The position numbers were made by a program, and so were the translations under genes. The notes beneath the pieces were generated by a model. It was given only the letters and a program-made list of their open reading frames with translations. It made no database searches and had not been told where the DNA came from. Positions 42,748 through 51,220 of a DNA stretch of 64,000 nt are shown piece after piece; position 1 is the stretch's first letter; each line of letters starts with the position of its first letter. The DNA comes from Neobacillus sp. WH10 (GTDB taxonomy: Bacteria > Bacillota > Bacilli > Bacillales > Cytobacillaceae), in NCBI RefSeq assembly GCF_030123405.1, contig NZ_CP126110.1, forward strand, positions 5,208,001-5,272,000, written 5' to 3'.

Positions 42748-43659
42748 CTATCTCATCAGGGCTCGCCGACGGTCATGCAGTACCAGCAGAATGATAATCC
42801 CCATTATCAAGCCCAGGACGATGCCGGCCTCCGTGGTCAGCACCCGTGCCAGCGGGTACTCCGGGGTGGACTGAAAATCGGGGCGAATGACGGAAAAGAG
42901 GTTGTAAGAGAACAGCATTCCCGACGAGATCCATGCCGCTGCCATTGGGGGCAGGAACCTCCTCGACCCGCGGCGTGTGATCAGCACCAATATGCCCCAC
43001 GCACCTGATAAGGCCCACGCGCCGGTATTCAACGTCAGCAGGTACCACCACAGATCACGGTCATCCAGCATGGCCGGGTCGAGGCCGAGAGTGCCACCCA
43101 CCGCCCAAAACACCTTAATGATGCCGAGCAGGATGCAGCCGGCTGCGACGATCCTGCCCAGGGTGATCTGTAACTGCCGGGTGTGTCCCGGCAGTTCCCC
43201 GTATTCGATCGGACCGCCCAACGCCTCCGGCCACCGTAACTTGGTGTAACCCGCTAAAGCGAGCGGCAAGAAAATACCGACCCCGACCAGAGAGACCATA
43301 ACGAAAATCTGCTCGTAGCCCCAGAAGTCGGTAGCGCCTGCCTCCTTGTCCCGGTTCATGGCGGCCGGGCCAAGCACCGGTACGAGCAACAGCATGGGAA
43401 CAAGAAGACCAGTGCCCACCCATACGGGCAGAGCCACCAGCCACGCGGGCAGCCGTTCACCCCACGGCCTGCTGAACGCCAACGCCAGCAGGATGCCGAC
43501 CGCGGCAACAACCACGGTAGCTGCGTTGATCGCTCTCCAACTGGCGTCACCCATTTGCTCAGTCGGAAGGAAGAGGCCGAAAGTCCAGGCGATTTTGATC
43601 AACAGATACGGCGTCACCGCTATGGCGGCGCAATAACCACAGATTCTACGCATCTTCAT
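42748..43659 (-). CDS. GC-rich eight-pass membrane protein, paralogue 2 (probable transfer)
   Basis: The 303-residue protein has about eight membrane segments (for example ATVVVAAVGILLALAFSRPW, LLVPMLLLVPVLGPAAMNRD, MVSLVGVGIFLPLALAGYTK and GIVLGLIMGIIILLVLHDRR). It shares WGERLPAWLVALPVW with its AT-rich neighbours. Its DNA is strikingly GC-rich with many GCC, CTG and CGG codons; the change begins near 43650 and ends near 42745, so the gene very likely came from a high-GC organism, perhaps an actinobacterium. The start is uncertain (ATG 43659 or 43653). It overlaps a 55-codon AT-rich frame at its 5' end. Confidence 0.7.
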   Translation of the reverse strand: MKMRRICGYCAAIAVTPYLLIKIAWTFGLFLPTEQMGDASWRAINAATVVVAAVGILLALAFSRPWGERLPAWLVALPVWVGTGLLVPMLLLVPVLGPAAMNRDKEAGATDFWGYEQIFVMVSLVGVGIFLPLALAGYTKLRWPEALGGPIEYGELPGHTRQLQITLGRIVAAGCILLGIIKVFWAVGGTLGLDPAMLDDRDLWWYLLTLNTGAWALSGAWGILVLITRRGSRRFLPPMAAAWISSGMLFSYNLFSVIRPDFQSTPEYPLARVLTTEAGIVLGLIMGIIILLVLHDRRRALMR

Positions 43660-43813
43660 CAATCCTGAGATATCCTTCTCCTCGAATTAACCAATAAAGC
43701 TGCAGAGCCCCATCGAGTAATGACCAGACAACTGCCATATATCCAATCCAAGAGGGCCAATATTTTAAGCCTTTTTCAGTATCCATCTTCATTAAGGGCG
43801 ATGTAGAATTCAT
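43646..43813 (-). CDS. Small 55-residue membrane protein overlapping the GC-rich gene
   Basis: An ATG with AAAGGATG 6 nt upstream starts MNSTSPLMKMDTEKGLKYWP then SWIGYMAVVWSLLDGALQLY and WLIRGEGYLRIDEDA, ending in TAG at 43646-43648. It is AT-rich and has one membrane segment. It resembles the first helix of larger membrane proteins of the local family. It ends within the first codons of the GC-rich gene, so it may be the 5' stump of the gene that the GC-rich one replaced, or a coupled small protein. Confidence 0.55.
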   Translation of the reverse strand: MNSTSPLMKMDTEKGLKYWPSWIGYMAVVWSLLDGALQLYWLIRGEGYLRIDEDA

Positions 43814-43968
43814 TGTAATCATCCTTTTCTACTTTACTTTGAATAACTTGTACGTACATTCATTTCCACAATCTGTTGAAAATTCGCTTACCGATGAACC
43901 AATTTCTTGGTCATCATCTATATGCAAAATCGTGGATTTATAAACTGGCTGCCCTACCTATTAAAAAA

Positions 43969-44034
43969 AACGCAGAATTTCACCTAATTTTACTATGCTG
44001 TCATAGTGATTTATCTAATAGGCATGGATTCTGC
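43969..44034 (-). terminator. Terminator of the membrane-protein gene at 44062
   Basis: GCAGAAT / ATTCTGC stem with a partly structured loop; on minus it is followed by GTTTTTTTT. Confidence 0.65.
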
Positions 44035-44061
44035 TTATGATTCACCTAGTTAAGTTGACAT

Positions 44062-44739
44062 TTAAAAGCTTAATTTATCAGTGAAATCAAAAATGATAGA
44101 CGCCACAAAAAGTGCTGTTAAGAGAAAAACCATAATCAAAATAAGGATGGTACCTCGTCTGAATGTAGATTGTCGAATCCCAGAAGCTTGCACATAATGG
44201 GAGGCAGTTAAACCTGCCATAATACCCAAAAGGACGAACCACGGTTCGTAGAAAAATAATTCCCATAATGCTAGTTCACGAACATTTACTTCTACAAACC
44301 CAGGGAAATCCAGTGTAATGATATCGGCCAACAGGAGTGCTCTTGTAATCATTCCACTCACTCCGTGCGCAATTAAAAAGGCAGTGCCAACAAGAGTGGG
44401 AGTCAATACAATTAGTGGATGAATCTTTCTGCCTCCAATCAGCGGTACCTTTAGCGGAACTATCCTACTCCAAGGCTTAGTAAGCGTAATTAAAGCAAAT
44501 CCACAGAACATAATTAAGACACCAGCGATGTAACTTCCCATGTAAATAGTTGTGGGATCTTTCATTTCCCCCGGCATGCCAATCATTCCGCCAGCAGCTT
44601 GATAAAACCGGACGAAAACTGCGTATATGAACGCAAGCAAACAACCAACGTAAGCAGGCCATACAGAAGATTTTGTAAAACGTTCAAAGAAATTCAATTC
44701 ATCAGTTGTTGATAATTTATTGATAATTGTTTTTTGCAT
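44062..44739 (-). CDS. Multi-pass membrane protein, paralogue 3
   Basis: A 225-residue protein with about six membrane segments (VWPAYVGCLLAFIYAVFVRF, YMGSYIAGVLIMFCGFALIT, HPLIVLTPTLVGTAFLIAHG, WFVLLGIMAGLTASHYV, TILILIMVFLLTALFVASII). KPWSRIVPLKVPLIGG is the counterpart of the WGE-P motif in the two downstream paralogues. GGAGGG precedes the ATG. It sits just downstream of the two-component system on the same strand but behind a terminator-like hairpin, so it may be a target of that system rather than part of its operon. Confidence 0.6.
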   Translation of the reverse strand: MQKTIINKLSTTDELNFFERFTKSSVWPAYVGCLLAFIYAVFVRFYQAAGGMIGMPGEMKDPTTIYMGSYIAGVLIMFCGFALITLTKPWSRIVPLKVPLIGGRKIHPLIVLTPTLVGTAFLIAHGVSGMITRALLLADIITLDFPGFVEVNVRELALWELFFYEPWFVLLGIMAGLTASHYVQASGIRQSTFRRGTILILIMVFLLTALFVASIIFDFTDKLSF

Positions 44740-44867
44740 TTATTCTTAGCCCTCCATTTTTATAAAATAGTATGAAGCGTTAATCGATGACCCCACAATA
44801 ATTGCACTGACCACGTCTTCGAAGATAATAGAGTGGCAGCAAATACCAAATGCTAGGCATAATTAAA

Positions 44868-44914
44868 CCCTACCTTCATACTAACCATCGAAGGTTAAAA
44901 TGAAGGTAGGGTCG
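44868..44914 (-). terminator. Terminator of the two-component system operon
   Basis: CCCTACCTTCAT / ATGAAGGTAGGG stem of 12 bp around a loop with an extra small stem (AACC/GGTT); T-rich sequence follows on minus. Confidence 0.7.
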
Positions 44915-44928
44915 AGTTTAAATTTCGT

Positions 44929-46266
44929 TTAATTTTTTTCATGTAGATAAATTCTTGTTCCGCTAGAGGAGCTTTCGATTGTCCAATCTAGGTTCATTTC
45001 CTTTAGCATAAGTGAAACGATGGATAGACCAATTCCGGCTCCTTTCTCATGAGAGCTGTTATTCATCCCAGGTCCTCTGTCTTCAATAACAACAACGTTT
45101 CTTCCTTCTTTTTCTTCGGTATGGACACCGACATACCCCCCTGATTTCGCGTGCCTAATTATGTTCTGGAACAAATTATCTATTATACGAGTGAACCATT
45201 GTGGATCGACATTCCAAACCAATCCTTTTTCCGGCAAACGGACATCGACTTCAAATCCTTCCTTTTCAAAGACCGGGTACCAACTCACAAGAGAACCACG
45301 AATTAACCGCATCATATCCGTCTCTTTCCGCTTTATGGTATATTTCCCTGCCGATAACAGCGTATAGGAAAGAAGGTTATCAAGTAATTGACTTAACATA
45401 TCCACTTTACTTTCAATCAAATGAAGCGATTCTTCACCTTTTTGAGATAAGAACTCTTTCTGTAATGAATAAGCGTGTCCACGGATGGTTGTAAGAGGCG
45501 TACGCAAATCGTGTGATATATTGGCAATCAGCTGCTTTCGAAGAACTTCTTCCTCCTGTTCACGTTTTCTGCTTTTTGTCAGCTCGTCAATCATATGATT
45601 AAACGCCTGTCCCAATTGCCCAATTTCGTCTATTTTCGAAATTGCAACTTTGTCTGGAATTCCTGTCTCCCCAGCGTCAGTCATCGCGGTTTGAAGCTGA
45701 ACGAGCCGTTTTCGAATTTGAGAGAAAAATAACCATGAGATAAATAGAAATAGGACGAAAACGAGAAAAGCGAATAGGAGTAAATACATGTCATCAATGG
45801 CGGACGCAGACCACGGTTCCGTAAGTGAACGCGGCACTTGAAAAACCATAAACCCTTGGTTTGAATCGCCGCCGATATATGACACAATTGTAAACGGACC
45901 TGTACCGACACTTTTTTTCATAAATTCAACGCTGTCTTGAAAAGTCCATTGGTTTGGGATATTTATTAGATTGGGCAACTTTAGCTGGGTGTTGCCATCC
46001 GCATCCACCCAGAACATAGTTGCCATTGAATATTGTTCTTTCAACGTTCGAAGCCTTTGGTCTATTTCATCAGGCGTCGCACCATTCAAATGCCCTGCTT
46101 CACGTTGCCACATTTGTACCAATTCTTGCGTATTGAGATACAACAGTTTTTCTGTGTCCAGGAAACTCTTTGGGATGTAATAAATCGGCAATACTATTGG
46201 CCATAAGACCAGTGCCGCAGAAATGATAAGCAAATATTTCGTTAATAAGGAATGTCGGAATTTCAT
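44929..46266 (-). CDS. Sensor histidine kinase
   Basis: A 445-residue transmembrane kinase. It has an N-terminal membrane helix (LLIISAALVLWPIVLPIYYI), an extracytoplasmic sensor of about 130 residues and a second membrane helix (LLLFAFLVFVLFLFISWLFF). HAMP follows (QTAMTDAGETGIPD..), then HisKA with LIANISHDLRTPLTTIRGHA and HATPase_c with IIDNLFQNIIRHAK, VVIEDRGPGMNNSSHEKGAG and IGLSIVSLML. The ATG overlaps the response regulator stop by 4 bp. The signal sensed is not evident. Confidence 0.9.
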   Translation of the reverse strand: MKFRHSLLTKYLLIISAALVLWPIVLPIYYIPKSFLDTEKLLYLNTQELVQMWQREAGHLNGATPDEIDQRLRTLKEQYSMATMFWVDADGNTQLKLPNLINIPNQWTFQDSVEFMKKSVGTGPFTIVSYIGGDSNQGFMVFQVPRSLTEPWSASAIDDMYLLLFAFLVFVLFLFISWLFFSQIRKRLVQLQTAMTDAGETGIPDKVAISKIDEIGQLGQAFNHMIDELTKSRKREQEEEVLRKQLIANISHDLRTPLTTIRGHAYSLQKEFLSQKGEESLHLIESKVDMLSQLLDNLLSYTLLSAGKYTIKRKETDMMRLIRGSLVSWYPVFEKEGFEVDVRLPEKGLVWNVDPQWFTRIIDNLFQNIIRHAKSGGYVGVHTEEKEGRNVVVIEDRGPGMNNSSHEKGAGIGLSIVSLMLKEMNLDWTIESSSSGTRIYLHEKN

Positions 46267-46937
46267 TGTTTCACCCTGTAGCCAATTCCCCGGATTGTTT
46301 CAATTATTTGAGGTTGGCTCGGATTTTTCTCTATTTTTTCACGTAAATGGCGAATATGTACCATTAATGTTTTATCCCCTTCCATATAGGGACTCCCCCA
46401 AACCGCTTCATAAATTTGTTCTTTTGTGAGAATTTGGTTTGGGTGGTGAAGCAAATACGTGAAAATTTGAAATTGCTTTGCCGTTAGAATAATTTCAGCA
46501 TTCGATCTTGAATCGACAATAAGGTTTTGATCTAAATGAATACTAAGATGGGCAAGTTGAATAAGCGGTGGTGATATCTTTCCGAACCGTCTTAACAGCA
46601 CTTCCACCCGTGCTGCCAACTCATCTGGATGGAATGGTTTCGTTACATAATCATCAGCAAAATGAAGGCCTTGTAGTTTATCGTCAATTGAGGATCTAGC
46701 AGAAAGCAATAAAATTGGCGTCTTTGGAAACTCCTTTTTCAGCCGCTGTCCGATTGAAAAGCCGTCCAAGCCTGGAAGCATAATATCAAGAATCAAGAGA
46801 TCAGCACTCTCCATATGACCGATTGCGCCTTCTCCGGAAGTCAGCCAGATCACGTGATAGCCCCGTTCGGTTAAATCTTCACTAACCCAAGCTCCAATTT
46901 CCTTATTGTCTTCAATGTATAAAAGGTTTTTTCTCAT
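46263..46937 (-). CDS. OmpR-family response regulator
   Basis: This 224-residue protein has an N-terminal receiver domain with phospho-Asp in SADLLILDIMLPGLDGFSIG, a Lys in YVTKPFHPDELAARVEVLLR, and a C-terminal winged helix (TYLLHHPNQILTKEQIYEAV then MVHIRHLREKIE). GGAG precedes the ATG. It is first in the two-gene operon with the kinase. Likely targets are the membrane-protein genes downstream; this is inference from position. Confidence 0.92.
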   Translation of the reverse strand: MRKNLLYIEDNKEIGAWVSEDLTERGYHVIWLTSGEGAIGHMESADLLILDIMLPGLDGFSIGQRLKKEFPKTPILLLSARSSIDDKLQGLHFADDYVTKPFHPDELAARVEVLLRRFGKISPPLIQLAHLSIHLDQNLIVDSRSNAEIILTAKQFQIFTYLLHHPNQILTKEQIYEAVWGSPYMEGDKTLMVHIRHLREKIEKNPSQPQIIETIRGIGYRVKQ

Positions 46938-47039
46938 CTCTTTTCTCCATTCTTAAAGTACAAATATTCATAATATTAGTTTATCATTATGCTGCTTGAC
47001 GTAAAGTTAATATTAATAAGGATTAAACGTTTCAGGGTT

Positions 47040-47174
47040 ATAAAAACTTACCAGGTTTACCTCTATTCAATTAAAATTGCACAAGACCTTGATATGCATG
47101 GTTATGAGCTTTTAAAAGAAATTGAGGACAGGGGATTATTGGAAGACCTTTTTCGAACTAATAAACGACACTAA
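47040..47174 (+). pseudogene. Short coding remnant, unrecognised
   Basis: The frame TYQVYLYSIKIAQDLDMHGY then ELLKEIEDRGLLEDLFRTNK looks like the helical C-terminus of a protein, but there is no start or ribosome binding site. I cannot name the family. Confidence 0.3.
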
Positions 47175-47362
47175 TCAAGTATCTTATCTGAAATAAATTG
47201 AAGTATTATGAGGAAATAAAACCGTTTCAAACACAAAAAACTTATCTGTTGCTTTAGATCCGTTAAAGCAGCAAATCACAACAATAGAGGCAAGTCTAAT
47301 ATTACTTCTAGAAATCTATTTATCTTCAAGTAATAACAGGCATTTTTCATAAGATAGAACAA

Positions 47363-47401
47363 AGGCACAACTAGCTAAAAATCCACTAGTTGTGCCTTTT
47401 T
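47363..47401 (+). terminator. Strong terminator hairpin
   Basis: AAAGGCACAACTAG / CTAGTTGTGCCTTT with a 9-base loop, then TTTTT. It lies after the remnant at 47040-47174 and probably marks the end of its former transcript. The rest of 47175-47530 holds no gene I can support. Confidence 0.85.
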
Positions 47402-47531
47402 GCGCGCAAAACTTCCGATTGTCCCCTATAAGAACCGTCCCCATGCTTCCAACAGGTATAATCTATGAAAAAGTAGTCTATGCTGAAGGTATAGAAATAG
47501 TTTTATAGTCTGGAGAGCTGGGGGTCTAATA

Positions 47532-47732
47532 ATGGGGAGAGAATTAGGAAGCATTTTTTATGAGCTGAAATTAGTTAAAAACAAGGAATTGGGTGAATGC
47601 GATCAGGAGCTTAATTACGGCAACCATAACCACATCGTCAAAAAAGCGTTATTAATGTATAAGCATGGCCTTCTGGAGAATTTAGAAATGTATGACCACT
47701 ATCTGGATAGTAACAAAGAAACAATCCTTTAA
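47532..47732 (+). CDS. Small acidic protein, unknown function
   Basis: A 66-residue helical protein (MGRELGSIFYELKLVKNKEL then HNHIVKKALLMYKHGLLENL). GGGGG lies 7 nt before the ATG and a terminator follows directly, so it is very likely expressed. I do not recognise the family. Confidence 0.6.
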   Translation: MGRELGSIFYELKLVKNKELGECDQELNYGNHNHIVKKALLMYKHGLLENLEMYDHYLDSNKETIL

Positions 47733-47737
47733 ATTCC

Positions 47738-47768
47738 AAAGACTCCTGCAGTTAAGGAGTCTTTTTAA
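47738..47768 (+). terminator. Terminator of the small protein gene
   Basis: AAGACTCCT / AGGAGTCTT with a 7-base loop, then TTTTTA. Confidence 0.9.
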
Positions 47769-47899
47769 TAGGGGATAAAATGACAAATTATTTGATAACC
47801 GCACTAACCGGTTTGGAATTGCTTTATGTACCCAAGCTGGTTCGCTAGTCTATCGCAAATTTTTGGTATAACTAAACCATTCTCTTATTTTTTACAGTC

Positions 47900-48568
47900 C
47901 TAAGCAGAAAATTTATCATCTGAATAGTATGCTGAAGGTGCAGCAGGAACTCCCTTGCTGAGCTCTAGTTTATTAACAATTAAGAACGTAATCAGGCTAG
48001 CTAACCATCCGGCAATTACTGCCATAATGCCGAAAAGTTCCTTTGCCAATTGCCACCCAGGGCCTACAAAAGTTCCGAAAACAATCGAGTATAGACCAGC
48101 TTTAGGAGTAACCTTTTCCCACAATAATCCTAGTAAATATGCGGCAAATGGACCTGTCGAACGAAGAGTAAAAGCAAACACAAGTAATGGAATAATTTGT
48201 TGACTAAACAGCGAAATACCAATAGCCACTAAACCTGATAAAACAACGATTAACTTACTAATTTTTATTTCATTTTGTGCACTAACAGATTTTTTTGAAA
48301 CGATTCCATGGATATCCTTTACATAGACACTCGCTACGGCAAGTAAATTTCCGGAAGCACTGGACAATATAGCAGAAATAACTCCTGATAGAAGGATCCC
48401 TGAAATAAGCGGCGGCAATAATTCTACTGAAACAGTGGCCAAGGCATCGTTTGCGTTAATAGCTGGGAATGCTGATAAGGCAATTAGCCCTAAAACAGCT
48501 GGAATGAAGGAAAGACCATGGGACAGGCTCTTTGTCCCAACTAGGTCATTATTCTTTCTTAAGTCCAT
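47900..48568 (-). pseudogene. Sodium:solute symporter, C-terminal half only
   Basis: The 222-codon frame corresponds to the last ~40% of an SSS-family transporter: ELLPPLISGILLSGVISAIL then SSASGNLLAVASVYVKDIHG and FAAYLLGLLWEKVTPKAG. The first eight or so membrane helices are missing. The frame opens inside the 3' end of the SPFH gene (20-bp overlap), so a deletion has joined the two. It has the natural C-terminus but no ribosome binding site of its own, so it is most likely a dead fragment. Confidence 0.7.
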
Positions 48569-49352
48569 TCACATCAATAAAAGGAGTGGCTCCACCTGTT
48601 ACACTTGGCAGATGGCCATCCCATTTTTCCAATGCCTTTTCCTGGACTTCAATTTGTTTTAATTGAATTAAGTCCGCCGTTACTTCTTGCTTTTTCAATC
48701 TTAACGCTTCTGCTTCTGCACCTGCTTGAGCGATTTTCTGCTCCGCCTCAATTTTGATTCTTTCTAAATCCCTTTGTGCTCTTAAAGCATTTTGTTCAGC
48801 AGTTTGTTTGGATTCAATGGCTTTATTGAATTCTTCACTAAAAGCAAATTCTTTGATATTGATATCTTCTAGAATCATATAATATTTTGTTAATTTACTT
48901 GCGAGCATATCTTTCACTTGCGCTGATACTTCTGGACGTTTGGAAATTAATTCTTCAGCTGTGTACTGCGCTGTTATCGCTTTTAGAGATTCTGCAATCG
49001 CTGGTTCCACGATTCGGGAACGATAATCCAATCCGATCTCTTGATATAACTTATTCACAGCGCCTGGATCAACAGAATAGTTGACGGCCACCTTTGTGGT
49101 GACCATTTGAAGATCCCTTGAAGCAGCCGTCTGGGTACTTTCTTCTTTTTGTACCCGAACTTCAATCTGTTGAACTGTTTGAATAAACGGAAACTTAAAA
49201 TGAAATCCTTCTGTTAAAATAGTCGGTTTAACTGCCCCTAATTGCAATAGAACTCCGCGATTCCCAGATGCTACAGTGGTACCAGAAAATATGATAATTA
49301 TTACAATAACAATCGCAATTAGACCGCTTATAATAGATTTTGTATATTTCAT
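48549..49352 (-). CDS. SPFH/prohibitin-family membrane protein
   Basis: A 267-residue protein with one N-terminal membrane helix (ISGLIAIVIVIIIIFSGTTV), then an SPFH domain (VQQIEVRVQKEESTQTAASR, DLQMVTTKVAVNYSVDPGAV) and a long Ala/Glu/Gln-rich coiled coil. It resembles prohibitin-like scaffolds that form ring complexes in the membrane with proteases or lipids. GGGGGGG precedes the ATG. Its 3' end runs into the truncated symporter, so its last residues may not be original. Confidence 0.85.
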   Translation of the reverse strand: MKYTKSIISGLIAIVIVIIIIFSGTTVASGNRGVLLQLGAVKPTILTEGFHFKFPFIQTVQQIEVRVQKEESTQTAASRDLQMVTTKVAVNYSVDPGAVNKLYQEIGLDYRSRIVEPAIAESLKAITAQYTAEELISKRPEVSAQVKDMLASKLTKYYMILEDINIKEFAFSEEFNKAIESKQTAEQNALRAQRDLERIKIEAEQKIAQAGAEAEALRLKKQEVTADLIQLKQIEVQEKALEKWDGHLPSVTGGATPFIDVNGLKKE

Positions 49353-49499
49353 TTCAATCCCCCCCTGAATGACTGTTTAGATAACTTTATGAATATAGCG
49401 CCAAATTTATACATTATTGGGCTAGGACACTGGTTCCCACTTATTAACTCAAGTTTCGGTGTAAATAAAAACAATACAAACTATTACTGTGCCTGAATT

Positions 49500-49622
49500 T
49501 GAAAGCAATATTAATCAAAAAAGTACAAAAAACACCCTGTTCTTTGGTAAAATATTGGCACCACACCAACCAAAGAAAGGATGTTTTCTATGTGCTTTTA
49601 AGCTCGAAAGAAATGAAAAATC
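49500..49622 (+). pseudogene. Possible transposase start, remnant
   Basis: After AAAGAAAGGATGTTTTC the plus strand reads VLLSSKEMKNHYQEVEIR then stop. It looks like the first residues of a transposase preceded by its IS end, cut off where the PxpB fragment begins. The family is not established. Confidence 0.25.
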
Positions 49623-49623
49623 A

Positions 49624-49830
49624 TTACCAAGAAGTTGAGATACGATAGTATTGCTGCTCTATTACCGGTACAAAGCGAATCGCGTCTCCTGCAGAGATGA
49701 GCGCGGGTTGATCAGGGAGATTAGGCCGGAAAAGGGGTGTCGGCGTATGGCCGATGATCCTCCAACCTCCGGGGGTGGTGAGAGAATATACCCCTGTTTG
49801 TTGGCCGGCAATTCCGACTGGAATACAATA
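49624..49830 (-). pseudogene. 5-oxoprolinase subunit PxpB (KipI) C-terminal fragment
   Basis: The minus strand encodes YCIPVGIAGQQTGVYSLTTP then GGWRIIGHTPTPLFRP and ALISAGDAIRFVPVIEQQYY to a stop. GxxGxQTGVY..PGGW is the C-terminal signature of PxpB/KipI and allophanate hydrolase subunit 1. The N-terminal two thirds are missing, and upstream sequence is repeat. Confidence 0.75.
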
Positions 49831-49918
49831 AAACTGATTGAAAATTATGTCAATTAGGGTTGTAGAATGAGATAGGGTATAACCTGTTATTTTTGACAAA
49901 TTTAATGCTTATAATATT

Positions 49919-50010
49919 TAAACAATCGTTTAATTAAATTCAATGGAAACACTGCTGTGAATGGATTGGGCAAGGAAAATATTGTCGATTTTTATTACAA
50001 TCTTTGCAGA
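49919..50010. repeat. Dispersed intergenic repeat, partial copy E
   Basis: AACAATCGTTTAATTAAATT, then GGAAACACTGCTGTGAATGG and AAGGAAAATATTGTCGATTT, follows the order seen in copies A and B (AATCGTTTG, AACACTGCT, AATATTxTGTCG). It is diverged and shorter. Confidence 0.55.
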
Positions 50011-50292
50011 AAAAAGCTTTCACCACCCGAATTTTGGCGATGAGGATTCGACATAATTCGAGCGGTGAAGTTTGCACTAAAACGGCTGAATAGTATATTC
50101 GTTTATTTTCCGGTATAGGGTACTCCTTCAAATGTTCAAATCTTTCATTTAATTGTAAAGCTTTACTCTCTTAAACGGAGTAAGGATTTATATCCATCAA
50201 CCCCTGCTGTACGTTTCCCTTTGTTAATTTGGGTAACTCTATGAATTGATAGCAGAATTGTATAAAGTCAATTGGTGGTCTGCCCTTTCTGG

Positions 50293-50818
50293 TTCGACAT
50301 CCTTTCGACGGGATTCCATATATGCTATACTATTCAATCGTTTGGTTGAAACAGCAGCGAAGCATTGTTCTATAAGAATTTCTCCTGTAGATCTGAAACA
50401 ATATTTGTCGAGAATCACAAGAGTAATTTTCAGATAAAAATACACTTATTTGCAATATTTGACTGGTTTCACTTGAACTTACATCATTCTATCTTTTCCC
50501 TGTATTTCCGCCACTAATTAAATGATTGATTGAAAGTAGCCTAAGAGCGCTTCAATTCAGGATTCTCCTTTTTATATGCCTAAAAAGAATGTTGAAAAAA
50601 CTTACTTTAAAAAGGAACCACAGATCGTGTCTCTACTGGAATTATCACCAAACCTAATATGGTGACTTATGATAGAAGCCTTACGGTAAGTATAATGAAT
50701 GATATTTCAAAATGAAGTGATTCGGATTTAGTCCAAATAAATAGGTTCAGTCCTGCTGCTTAAACAGCTGAACTGAACCCTTAATTATTGCGTTCGAAAT
50801 GGAAATGAAGCACAAGAA
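50293..50818 (+). repeat. Long direct repeat left of the adhesin-sortase cassette (copy C)
   Basis: It matches 54140-54688 over its whole length with small gaps. Shared blocks include CGTTTGGTTGAAACAGCAG, CACTTGAACTTACATCATTC, GGAATTATCACCAAACCTAA, GTTCAGTCCTGCTGCTTAAA and AATTATTGCGTTCGA. The core also belongs to the same family as copies A and B (AATCGTTTG..GATTGATTGAAAG..AAAAAGAATGTTGA). A hairpin GGTTCAGT/ACTGAACC lies near its right end. Confidence 0.9.
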
Positions 50819-50955
50819 AACGGATACATTTATAGTTAAAGAAACTCATATGAAGGCCACCAAGCGAATGCGCGGTAGAAAAATCTGTGTCTATTATCCT
50901 ATTATCTTGACGTAGTATCAATAGTTTAAGTTATGGTAAAATCTACATATAGGAG

Positions 50956-51186
50956 GTGAGACAAATTTCTCCTATTATGTCAAATAAAGAGATTAGCAGA
51001 TTGGAGGGAGAAAGTAGACTCAGAAAGTTAGATTTACAGAAAGTTAACAGAATATTTAGGTATTTTCAAACAGCAATTAAATGCTATAAAAAAAATCGAT
51101 GTACAGTTGATTGTGAATTGGCATTTATAATTGCAAACTACTATTCAAAGCCTGTTGAAGAATTATTTCAAGTAACACGTTTTTAA
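50956..51186 (+). CDS. Small regulator-like protein ahead of the adhesin
   Basis: Up to 76 residues; the most conserved-looking part is EISRLEGESRLRKLDLQKVN then CELAFIIANYYSKPVEELFQ, the ending resembling the last helix of XRE regulators (..VEELF). AGGAGG is present, but the GTG at 50956 overlaps it; ATT at 50965 or ATG at 50977 are alternative starts. TTGACG with an AT-rich -10 region lies upstream, so this may be the promoter-proximal gene of the adhesin-sortase cassette. A regulatory role is inferred. Confidence 0.5.
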   Translation: MRQISPIMSNKEISRLEGESRLRKLDLQKVNRIFRYFQTAIKCYKKNRCTVDCELAFIIANYYSKPVEELFQVTRF

Positions 51187-51220
51187 GCTCGATCTTTGAA
51201 AAATGAATAGGAGTGAAGAA

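Noticed and set aside
42773..43636. Several long frames on both strands in the GC-rich gene
   Set aside because: GC-rich DNA has few stop codons by chance; only the minus frame 42748-43659 encodes regular membrane helices.
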